Virus record (IMG/VR): IMGVR_UViG_3300046170_000251
Coordinates: 1 to 36,105 of that record
DNA: 36,105 nucleotides
Direction: 5' to 3' (one strand)
Source: a virus
In this document: positions 28,804 through 36,105 of the stretch, piece by piece
Layout: every line of letters begins with the position of its first letter
Numbering within the stretch: the stretch's first letter is position 1
The notes under the pieces: model-generated
What the model saw: the letters and a program-made list of their open reading frames with translations, nothing else
What the model was told of the DNA's origin: nothing
The model's database searches: none
Program-made: the position numbers and the translations under genes

Positions 28804-30482
28804 TGGCAAAGTTAGAAATTTTTAATAGTAATGCTAATATAAAAGATAGTAATACTCCAAGATCATCTGCTCTTGCTTTACCATTATCTTTAGCAACTCA
28901 AAGAGGTGCAGCTGTTACAGATGTTGCAAAATCAATCGCAAGTATTCAAAAGGATATGTATGCTATTGAAGATACTAATAATTATAATAAAGCAATACCA
29001 GCTATAAATTTAGAGATAGAAAAAAAATATTCTAAATATAAAGAAAGCAGAGATACAGAAGCTCCTAATAAATTAATTAAAGATTTAGAACCAAGTAATT
29101 TTAAAACATTTTTAGATGGTCAAAGTATTCCAGTTCAAAGATTATTAAAAAGTAAGCTTGCAGAAAAATCTTCTTTATTAGTTCCTAAATTAAATAGTCA
29201 AATTGTAGAAAATAATATTAGTGATTTTAAATTAAGATTAGGAGAAAGTTTTGATATAGCAATTAATCAAATGATAAGTAAAGACCAGGCAGAGATGGCT
29301 ATTGGTAATGTTGCTTTTGAAAAATTAATAAATAATAAAGCTGCTGCTGCTTATATTGGTGAAGAAGCATTTGATAAATTAGTTAAAGCTAAAACTAAAA
29401 TTAAAAACAATTTATTATTAAATGTTAATCTTCAAGTTAATCCAAAAGAAGTTTTAGAAAACCAAGAAGCTTTAATTGAAGCAGTTGGTGAAGATGCTGC
29501 TAAAGAATATATTTTTAAAGCACAAACAGCTCTTATTTCAAAAAGAGTTGATGGTGAGCAAAAAGAAAGAATACGAGATTTACAAGATCAAGAAACTAAA
29601 GTTGGTGCATTTACAGAAGTCTTATTAAGAATTGATAAATTTCAAAAAAATAAAGATGATGATGTAGCTGCAAATGAAATGCCTACTATTAATGAAGTTT
29701 ATCAAATGTATGAAAATGGCATCATTAATGAAGCTATGTTCACTAAGATTTCAGATTTTATGACTGAAAAGGATCAAGATGGAATGACTGATAATGAATT
29801 GTTTATGGCAATTACTACTCAAATTCATTCAGCAACAACTGTTCAACAATTAGACGATATTAAGAAGTCATATATTACAGATAACAATCTTTTAAAACAG
29901 ATGGCTATGGATGACATATCTGCATTTAATTCTCTTATAGATAAAGCTAAAGGAGATTTTGAAAGTCATAAAGATTACAAATTTTATTCTAAATTAATAA
30001 ATGCAAACATAAGAAACATCTCAAGAGTTGGAGGTACAAAGGCTCAAGCAGTTGCTGCTGCAATTGCTAATAAAGAACAATTTATTTTAAAAAGTTACAA
30101 CTCAAAAGTATTAGATGGGATGACACCAGAAAATGCTTATTTATCTGTTCTTGAAGAAGATTTTAACGAGGATCATATTCCAACTTTAAGTACAATACCA
30201 TTTCCAGTTAGAAATGTTAAATTTAAAGATGCTCTTAAAAAAGATGAAAATTATTTTGATACAGTTGCTAAACAAGTTTTAGATAGATTTGAAGCTTCTA
30301 ATAAATCATCCTTTGATGCAAAAAGATTAATTGATGATCTAGACCAAATAAATTTTGCAAGAGATGTTTATCAAATAAGATTCAGAGTTGCACCAGGTCA
30401 ATCTGATGATGAAAAATTTGAGTTTGCAACTCAAGAAGGATTTTCAACAAGCCAATTTAGAATTAAAGAAAGTGAAATGTAA
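28803..30482 (+). CDS. Internal virion protein, T7 gp15-like by position
   Basis: 559 residues, almost all helical with little Cys or Trp. It starts MAKLEIFNSNANIKDSNTPR and has SLATQRGAAVTDVAKSIASI, then repeated Glu/Lys/Asn-rich helices. Order (after gp13- and gp14-like genes, before the giant protein) and composition match gp15-like ejection proteins that form the periplasmic channel. Sequence alone would not prove the family. Intact; the stop overlaps the next ATG by one base. Confidence 0.65.
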   Translation: MAKLEIFNSNANIKDSNTPRSSALALPLSLATQRGAAVTDVAKSIASIQKDMYAIEDTNNYNKAIPAINLEIEKKYSKYKESRDTEAPNKLIKDLEPSNFKTFLDGQSIPVQRLLKSKLAEKSSLLVPKLNSQIVENNISDFKLRLGESFDIAINQMISKDQAEMAIGNVAFEKLINNKAAAAYIGEEAFDKLVKAKTKIKNNLLLNVNLQVNPKEVLENQEALIEAVGEDAAKEYIFKAQTALISKRVDGEQKERIRDLQDQETKVGAFTEVLLRIDKFQKNKDDDVAANEMPTINEVYQMYENGIINEAMFTKISDFMTEKDQDGMTDNELFMAITTQIHSATTVQQLDDIKKSYITDNNLLKQMAMDDISAFNSLIDKAKGDFESHKDYKFYSKLINANIRNISRVGGTKAQAVAAAIANKEQFILKSYNSKVLDGMTPENAYLSVLEEDFNEDHIPTLSTIPFPVRNVKFKDALKKDENYFDTVAKQVLDRFEASNKSSFDAKRLIDDLDQINFARDVYQIRFRVAPGQSDDEKFEFATQEGFSTSQFRIKESEM

Positions 30483-31312
30483 TGAGTGATTTAATTAATA
30501 ATGTTTATTTGCCTGACTTTAAAAAAAGATCAATTCGTGAAAGTGATGCTTATAAATTATTAAGTGAAAACAAAAAAGATACATCAGTTCTTGAAGGATA
30601 TGAAAATCATCCAGATGCTGGAGTAGTTAATTTCGAAAGCTTTGATAAATTTTTAGGTGAAGGCGGTACTAAAGAAGAATGGATTGCAAGGCATGCAACA
30701 CCAGAAGTACAAAAAGAATTTTTTGGTAATGTTGGCGACTTCATACTTGAGACTGGTAAAGATCAAGTTTTAAGTTTAGCAACTGCTGTTGTTAATGGTG
30801 CAGATGTTGCAACGAACTTGATGCCATTGTTTGTTAAAGCTTTAGATAAATCTCCTTTATTTGGAAATCAAGATTTATTGGTTAGCGATCAAACTGAAGA
30901 ACAAGTTTATAATTTTGCGAATACTGTTTCAAACAACTTAGGACAAGTAAGAGATTATTTAAAAGAATTTAAAAAAGATGACAATATGGTCTCTCAATTT
31001 TTAGGAGTTATGTCTCAAGACCTACTCTACTCTGTTCCAATTTATAATAAATTAAGATCAGCTGGTATTTCTAAATATCCAGCCTTTTTTATATCTGGTG
31101 GTATTGGTGGAGCAATCGGTATTGAAAAGAAAATATTTGATGCAGAAAGCACATTCTCTCAAGAGTTCTTTTCTAAAGATATTATAGAACTTAAAAATCT
31201 AATTGGAATTTTACCAGATACTCCAGAAGATAAGATAGCAGATGAAGTAATCCAAGCATTAGAATATGGAGCATTCTCAACAGCTATACCTGGGATCATA
31301 GATAGCTTTTAA
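30482..31312 (+). CDS. Large virion/polyvalent protein, N-terminal part (frameshifted at 31308)
   Basis: 276 residues: MSDLINNVYLPDFKKRSIRE, ESFDKFLGEGGTKEEWIARH, hydrophobic helices ATAVVNGADVATNLMPLFVK and FFISGGIGGAIGIEKKIFDA, ending AIPGIIDSF. The next frame begins KFMKRYIPAFAGGAA, and losing one T from TTTT at 31307-31310 joins the two smoothly (DSFKFMKRY). So this is the first part of a protein of about 910 residues ending at 33221. The hydrophobic helices suit a DNA-ejection protein that inserts into the membrane. A natural frameshift signal is possible but less likely given the other errors nearby. Confidence 0.65.
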   Translation: MSDLINNVYLPDFKKRSIRESDAYKLLSENKKDTSVLEGYENHPDAGVVNFESFDKFLGEGGTKEEWIARHATPEVQKEFFGNVGDFILETGKDQVLSLATAVVNGADVATNLMPLFVKALDKSPLFGNQDLLVSDQTEEQVYNFANTVSNNLGQVRDYLKEFKKDDNMVSQFLGVMSQDLLYSVPIYNKLRSAGISKYPAFFISGGIGGAIGIEKKIFDAESTFSQEFFSKDIIELKNLIGILPDTPEDKIADEVIQALEYGAFSTAIPGIIDSF

Positions 31313-31316
31313 ATTT

Positions 31317-33221
31317 ATGAAAAGATATATACCAGCTTTTGCTGGAGGTGCTGCTATTACAACAATGTCTGGAGATGATGCAGAAGCATCACCATTTAAA
31401 GCTATCGTTAATGCAGTTAATAAAGTTCCAGTCTTTAAATCAGCTGTAATAGATGCAACAACTAAATTGCCAAACAAAGGATCTGGAGAACAAATATTTA
31501 AAACAATTTCTAATACTCCTGGAGTTAAAGCAAGTGAGCTTAAATGGATTGGTATTGAAGATTTTTTAAAAAATAAAAAAAATATTACAAAACAAGAAGT
31601 AGTTGATTTTATTGAGGCTAATAGAATTGATGTAACAGAAGTTTTAAAACCAAAAGCTGGAAAAGATTTTGGAATGTACTCTGATATGTTGGCTAGTGCT
31701 CAAACAAAAAGAGATAATTTTGCTAGAGAAATGTTTCAAATAAATGATGACATAACAGAATTAGATTATGATAATTTCTTAATTAAAAATGAAGTTCCTC
31801 CAGAAGAAGTTGGTAAAGCTACTGCTGGAAACGAAAGAATGACATTTAGTGGATTAAAAAGAAATCCTATTGGAGAAATTGTTAGAAGTTTTAATGATCC
31901 AAATACATTTGCAGTAGATTTTGAAGATATAATTAGAACTTTTAAATCAGATGATATGCCAGGTCATGTTGAATTTTATATTGTAGAAAATTTTGACAGA
32001 GGAGCAGCTCAAGTAATTAGCAAAGATCAATTCCTTAATAAGAATAAAGATATATTTACTGATAAAGGAGAGTTTGTAACCAAAAGATATGAGCTAGAGC
32101 ATATTGCTAGAATGGAAAATAAAGAGCTTCAAAAATTTGCTTTAGAAATGGAATATAGAGATCTTAAAGCTCAACAATCAGAAAATATAGGATCTACTCA
32201 ATTTGAAAGATACACATCTCCAGGCGGAGAAGATTATAAAGAACTTATTTTAAAGTATAGACAAAAAGATGAAAAAGGTTTTGCTAAAGCAATTCCAGCG
32301 GAAACTGGAGTTACTAAATATGATAACATAGATAGTTTGGCAATCGAACAAAGTCCACATTTTAACGAAATAAATGAACTTGCTCATGTTAGATTTAAAA
32401 CTAGAGATCTTGATGGTAAAAAAGTTTTAGCAGTTGAAGAAATGCAATCTGACTTGGTCCAAGCAATAATACAAAATAATGATAGTTTTACTCAAGGCGG
32501 CAGTCAATATGCTGTAAAAGATTTTCCATTTAAGAATAACTGGTACGAACTAGCAATTAAAAGATTGGCTAGATATGCAGCTGATAATGGCTTTGATGCT
32601 ATCTCAATTAGTAAAGGATCTGTCGTTCAAGATAGATATAATCTAACAAAAAGAATAGATGACTTTGAGATAGGCTCTTTTGATTTAGCAAGAAGAGAAG
32701 TTGGATTAGATGCTCAAGACCAAAATGGTGTTCTACAAATATCTAATCTTTATAAATTTGATGAAGTAGAAAAAGAATTTGGCAAAGATGTTTTAGATAG
32801 AATTATCTCAAAAGGTAAAACTTTAAAACAAGCTGATTATGATAATGGAAATAATTTCCTTAAATTTAATAAACCTCTTATAATTGGTGGAGAAGGCAAA
32901 AACAGCTTATATGATAAAGTTCTTCCAGCTTATCTTAAAAAATATGGGAAAAAATTTAATGCCAAAGTTTATGATGATAAAATTCCAAGAAAAGAAACTG
33001 CTTTTGATGATGAGATTGGAGAACAAATAGAATTAGATAGCCTTCCTTCAGATGCAATCCCAGTAACAGTATTAGAATTATCAGATGAGATGAAAGTTGG
33101 AGTACAAAGTTCAAGTCAACCTCTGTTTGAATTACTTGGTGGAGTAAGTTTAGCAACCTGGGGAGCTCAAGCAGTATCGGATAACATAGAAAACAATATT
33201 ATTTCACAAAAGACAAATTAA
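31317..33221 (+). CDS. Large virion/polyvalent protein, C-terminal part with LPD-like domain
   Basis: 634 residues in frame after the shift at 31308. The ATG at 31317 is internal to the restored protein. Residues about 260-420 carry the signature of large polyvalent proteins: ERYTSPGGEDYKELILKYRQ, SPHFNEINELAHVRFKTRDL followed by DGKKVLAVEEMQSDLVQAI, then PFKNNWYELAIKRLARYAAD with GFDAISISKG and QDRYNLTKRI. These HVRF...D.dG.kvL.~EE~QSD motifs are known from phage and plasmid proteins injected with DNA. The biochemical role is unknown. It fills the place of T7 gp16. Confidence 0.65.
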   Translation: MKRYIPAFAGGAAITTMSGDDAEASPFKAIVNAVNKVPVFKSAVIDATTKLPNKGSGEQIFKTISNTPGVKASELKWIGIEDFLKNKKNITKQEVVDFIEANRIDVTEVLKPKAGKDFGMYSDMLASAQTKRDNFAREMFQINDDITELDYDNFLIKNEVPPEEVGKATAGNERMTFSGLKRNPIGEIVRSFNDPNTFAVDFEDIIRTFKSDDMPGHVEFYIVENFDRGAAQVISKDQFLNKNKDIFTDKGEFVTKRYELEHIARMENKELQKFALEMEYRDLKAQQSENIGSTQFERYTSPGGEDYKELILKYRQKDEKGFAKAIPAETGVTKYDNIDSLAIEQSPHFNEINELAHVRFKTRDLDGKKVLAVEEMQSDLVQAIIQNNDSFTQGGSQYAVKDFPFKNNWYELAIKRLARYAADNGFDAISISKGSVVQDRYNLTKRIDDFEIGSFDLARREVGLDAQDQNGVLQISNLYKFDEVEKEFGKDVLDRIISKGKTLKQADYDNGNNFLKFNKPLIIGGEGKNSLYDKVLPAYLKKYGKKFNAKVYDDKIPRKETAFDDEIGEQIELDSLPSDAIPVTVLELSDEMKVGVQSSSQPLFELLGGVSLATWGAQAVSDNIENNIISQKTN

Positions 33222-33229
33222 TAGTAATA

Positions 33230-33253
33230 AATAAATAGCTTCAAATATTTATT
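33230..33253 (+). other. AT-only hairpin between the two giant virion genes
   Basis: AATAAATA (33230-33237) pairs perfectly with TATTTATT (33246-33253) around GCTTCAAA, followed by TTCAAAAAA. The stem has no G-C pairs, so it is weak. It lies in the 58-base gap after TAA 33219-33221. Possibly a minor attenuator; chance in AT-rich DNA is also likely. Confidence 0.25.
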
Positions 33254-33279
33254 TTCAAAAAATCACAGGAACAAAAAAC

Positions 33280-34224
33280 ATGGTAGTTAAGGCTATAATT
33301 AATGCCATTGGAAAATCTAATAAACCTAAAAAGTTTCCAATAGGCACAGAGAAAATTTACAAAGGAAGAGACCTAAAAGTTTATTAGAAGAAGCTCAAGG
33401 TAAGATTGAAAAGATACAAGCTGGAGAAGCAACAGCAATAGATACTATAAGTAGAGGTGATGATTATTTAAGTGTTAAAACTTCTACTGTTGCTCCTAAC
33501 TTACAACCTAAAAAAGTTGGTTATAAAGTATCTGCTCCAAAAGCTTCATCTAAAAAAGCAGTTGATGAATTTTTAACTGAAGAAGAAAAAGTTTTAAAGA
33601 ATGCAGACTTTGATGGTAACGAAAGTGATATTTTAAATTTTAATAAAATACAATCTAGTGATGATGTATTAGCTGGAATAAGAGCATTAGGTAATCAATA
33701 TAAATCTGGAATAAAAAAACAAACTAGAGGTGTTGTTACTTGGAAAGAAACAAACGAACTAGCAACTTTATTAGGTAGTGATGCTGAAACATTAACTGCC
33801 AATCTTTTAAAATTAAGTCCAGGATCTGCTTTAAGTTCACATGAGTTAAAAGCAGCAAAGAATTTATTAATTAATCAACATCAGAAATTACAAGCATTAA
33901 GAACAAAATTATTATCTGAAGGTGGAGACAATACTAAGAATGCTTTAGAGTTTGCTCAACAACATGCTTTAACTTCTGAACTAACTAAAATTTATAAAGG
34001 TGTTCAAACAGAAACAGCTAGAGCTCTTAATATTTTAAAAGAGCCAGTTGGTGATAGTCCAGATTAAAAATATTAATTTAGATCAGTTAAATAGAAAAAA
34101 CATCCTAATGAATTTAGGAGGTAAAGAGCAAATTATTAAAATTGCTGAAATGTATGGAGAAACTCCTGGTCTAGTAAATAAAATTAGATTTGCAGAAAAA
34201 GAGTTTTGGTTCAAAAACTTCTGA
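33280..34224 (+). pseudogene. Giant ejection protein gene, N-terminal part (broken into three frames)
   Basis: ATG 33280 has AGGA ten bases upstream. Frame 1 reads MVVKAIINAIGKSNKPKKFP and stops at 33385-33387. Restoring one A in the AAAA at 33375-33378 moves to a frame reading LLEEAQGKIEKIQAGEATAI, open to TAA 34065-34067. A further shift gives NINLDQLNRKNILMNLGGKE and RFAEKE until TGA 34222-34224. All joins give continuous helical sequence and lead on to the 34190-34618 frame, so this is one long gene to 36023 (about 910 residues). The breaks look like consensus errors. Confidence 0.6.
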
Positions 34225-34618
34225 TGCTTTAGTTGAAATATTTTTAAATAATATTCTGATTGGTCCATTAACACATGTAAAAAATGTTGGTGGTAACTGG
34301 ATCTATAAAGCAATGGAGAGAACTGAACGAAAGATTGCTGCTAGAATGTATGGTGGTAAAACTATCGATAGTGTTGCTGAATACGAAGATATTGCTCAAG
34401 CTTTTGGTGAACATATTGCAGTTACAAATATGTTTAGAGCTTTCAGTCAAAAATGGAAATCAGTTAAACCATTAAGTTCTAATCCACTTAAAACTTATAG
34501 TAATGCTCCTGGTGTTGAAAGCCAAATAGCTGGAACTAAATTTGAAAGTCCAGTTAATGCCTTTTCAGCAGATGCTTTTGGAGTAGATAACAAAAGTGTG
34601 ATTGGGAAAGTTTATTGA
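34190..34618 (+). CDS. Giant ejection protein, middle fragment
   Basis: This frame contains SFGSKTSDALVEIFLNNILI, then GPLTHVKNVGGNWIYKAMER and EYEDIAQAFGEHIAVTNMFR. The ILIGPLTHVKNVGGN stretch resembles a motif (L.~p.TH.~N~~gN) common in the C-terminal half of giant phage virion or polyvalent proteins. The apparent start is a TTG with no ribosome site, and the stop at 34616-34618 is followed seamlessly in the next frame (GKFIDVSGRLFTLDRIPYKF). It is therefore an internal piece of the 33280-36023 gene. Confidence 0.6.
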   Translation: MQKKSFGSKTSDALVEIFLNNILIGPLTHVKNVGGNWIYKAMERTERKIAARMYGGKTIDSVAEYEDIAQAFGEHIAVTNMFRAFSQKWKSVKPLSSNPLKTYSNAPGVESQIAGTKFESPVNAFSADAFGVDNKSVIGKVY

Positions 34619-36023
34619 TGTAAGCGGCAGACTTTTTACACTTGATCGTATTCCATATAAATTTTTACAGAATGCAGATAACTATTTTAAAAACTCTGCA
34701 TATCAAAGTGAGCTCTATGCTTTAGCTTTTAGAGATACCATTAAACAAATTAAGATGGGAAATCTTTCAAGAAATAAAGCACCAGATTATTTAGCATCTT
34801 TAGTTACTAATCCAGATGATGCTATGACAACGACAGCTTATGAAGCTGCGTTAAGAAGAACTTTTCAAACACCATTAAGTAAAAGAAATGATGTTGTAGG
34901 AGATCTAACTGGTGCTGTACAAAATTTAAAAAATGTTAAAGCTCTTAATCCAATAACAATATTATCATCTCAATATTTTACTTTTTTAAGAACTCCTGGA
35001 AATATACTTGGAGCAACTTTAGAAAGATCACCTGGAACAAATAGAATTTTAAGAAGTCATAGAGAAGCAATTGCTAAAGGTGGAGCTGATGCAGAAATAG
35101 CAAAAGCTAAAGGAGTTATGGGATGGGCTTTCTTAGCAACCTTTGTACCTTTAGGTTATTATGGAATATTTCATGGTTCAGATGTTGATGTTAGAGGAAG
35201 AAAAAAATACGAATTAAAAAAAGCTGCAAACAAACAACCTAAATCTTTTAGATTTCAAAATATTTTATCTGATGAGATACAAGAATTAACTGGTCTAAGT
35301 GGTTCTAAACTTCAAGTAAGTTTGAATGGATTTGAGCCAGCAGTTATGCTTGCAGCAGTAGCAGCTGACATCGGAGCAATCATTGCAAATATGCAAGAAG
35401 ATTTTTCTGGATGGGAAAACATACACAAAGAGTTTTACGAATTTTTAACTGCTTATGCTCTATCGATTGGAGACAATCTATTAAATACATCAGTTCTAAA
35501 TGGTGCTGGAAGATTAGCTGATCTTACATCAAACATGAAGATGAGTAATACAAAATCTGAAGTAGTTATAAGAGAAGGTAAAAAAATTATAAGTGGATTA
35601 GTTCCATTTTCTATGTTGCTTTCATACTTTGATGACCTTGGATCTGAAAAAATAGAAACAGAAAATTATGGTCTAGTTAATAGAGATGATTTTAGAAAAT
35701 TAAATATAGAGTTTAAATCTATGATCCAGAAAAATATACCTGGATTAGAAAACGATTTATATTTAGACAAAGATTGGTTGGCTATGCCAGTTCCAAAATT
35801 TGGTGTGATCTCTTCTATGGAAGAGCATCCAGTAAATATTGAAGCAGCAGAGATTGGTTACAGTCCAATTAAGCCTAGAAAGAAAATGGCTGTTACCGCC
35901 TACTCTATTGAAAATGAAAAGTTAGCAGCTGATCTTGATTATGGCATTCAAGTAAATGTTCCATTGAAAGAAAAAGAATATGCTTACTACTCTCATATAG
36001 CTGGAACTTTTGTTCGTAAATGA
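34602..36023 (+). CDS. Giant ejection protein, C-terminal part
   Basis: 473 residues. FIDVSGRLFTLDRIPYKFLQ, NADNYFKNSAYQSELYALAF, LNPITILSSQYFTFLRTPGN and RSPGTNRILRSHREAIAKGG match the C-terminal part of large T7 gp16-position proteins in marine podoviruses. A hydrophobic helix (VMGWAFLATFVPLGYYGIFH) and GFEPAVMLAAVAADIGAIIA suggest membrane insertion during DNA entry. The first ATG at 34602 is internal to the true gene. It ends with TGA 36021-36023, overlapping the ATG of the next small gene. Confidence 0.68.
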   Translation: MGKFIDVSGRLFTLDRIPYKFLQNADNYFKNSAYQSELYALAFRDTIKQIKMGNLSRNKAPDYLASLVTNPDDAMTTTAYEAALRRTFQTPLSKRNDVVGDLTGAVQNLKNVKALNPITILSSQYFTFLRTPGNILGATLERSPGTNRILRSHREAIAKGGADAEIAKAKGVMGWAFLATFVPLGYYGIFHGSDVDVRGRKKYELKKAANKQPKSFRFQNILSDEIQELTGLSGSKLQVSLNGFEPAVMLAAVAADIGAIIANMQEDFSGWENIHKEFYEFLTAYALSIGDNLLNTSVLNGAGRLADLTSNMKMSNTKSEVVIREGKKIISGLVPFSMLLSYFDDLGSEKIETENYGLVNRDDFRKLNIEFKSMIQKNIPGLENDLYLDKDWLAMPVPKFGVISSMEEHPVNIEAAEIGYSPIKPRKKMAVTAYSIENEKLAADLDYGIQVNVPLKEKEYAYYSHIAGTFVRK

Positions 36024-36105
36024 ACTTACAGCAACTTATTAATTCAGCAGATTATCAAAATCGAACAAGATCAAACAGCAAAATTTGAAGAATTTAGACA
36101 CGACT
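36020..36105 (+). CDS. Small hypothetical protein, 5' part (continues at window start)
   Basis: ATG 36020 overlaps the upstream TGA (ATGA). It begins MNLQQLINSADYQN; another frame then gives QQIIKIEQDQTAKFEEF up to 36095, the sequence that continues at base 3 of the window. One extra base near 36040-36050 would explain the change. Joined across the ends, the gene would code about 75 helical residues. Partial at the window end. Confidence 0.5.

Noticed and set aside
28331-36023. Real decay of the internal virion genes (defective prophage)
   Set aside because: Each break is one base and rejoins normal sequence, with no substitutions to stops or deletions, and the breaks cluster around the contig ends. 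Error is the simpler explanation.
1-36105. Direct terminal repeats as true physical genome ends
   Set aside because: The end overlap is only about 39 bases, imperfect, and lies inside a small coding gene. This fits an artificial cut in a circular assembly better than packaged ends.

Overview
The window looks like an almost complete, circularly assembled genome of a short-tailed (podovirus-type) temperate phage of about 36 kb. It is strongly AT-rich, favours AGA, TTA and GGA codons, and packs genes tightly with many ATGA/TAATG overlaps. The virion genes follow the T7-like order (portal, scaffold, capsid, two tail-tube genes, gp13/gp14/gp15-like internal proteins, very large ejection proteins, tail fibre). 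I see no phage RNA polymerase, DNA polymerase, primase or helicase. This, with the attP core matching a tRNA-Asn gene, suggests a SAR11/Pelagibacter-type marine alphaproteobacterial host. The host is inference.

Layout. Positions 1-5210 hold tail fibre and small tail genes. 5214-7114 is a lysis module (coiled-coil membrane protein, M15 endolysin, GTA-type 3TM holin) plus several tiny basic or membrane proteins. 7115-7558 is an attP region: the 5' half of tRNA-Asn with flanking repeat sites and a promoter, followed by a tyrosine integrase (7559-8842). On the minus strand, 15281 down to 8900 is one long early/lysogeny operon: a 451-aa XRE-type regulator, an excisionase-like HTH protein, a RecB-like exonuclease, a single-strand annealing protein, a ribbon-helix-helix protein, a DUF6378-like protein, a second XRE regulator and many small genes. 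A divergent plus-strand early operon (15379-16808) ends in a DUF6362-like HTH protein. It is followed by repeats, a promoter and an intrinsic terminator (16811-16954). From 16988 the late operon runs through terS, terL, portal, scaffold, capsid, tail and internal virion genes to the window end.

How the parts work together. Two near-identical 23-bp palindromes, one between the divergent early operons and one upstream of the exonuclease operon, look like operators of the large repressor. The promoter directly followed by a terminator, just downstream of an HTH gene and just upstream of terS, resembles the lambdoid Q-dependent late switch. Integration into the 5' half of tRNA-Asn would leave the rebuilt tRNA gene behind a phage-supplied promoter and place int downstream of the host tRNA promoter.

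Quality caveat. The first 39 bases and the last 39 bases are near-identical, so the contig ends overlap (true circle about 36.07 kb). At least nine single-base frameshifts, nearly all +1, lie between 28.6 kb and the end and between the start and 3.3 kb. None is evident in the 25 kb between. This is best explained by poor consensus around the circular junction, not gene decay.
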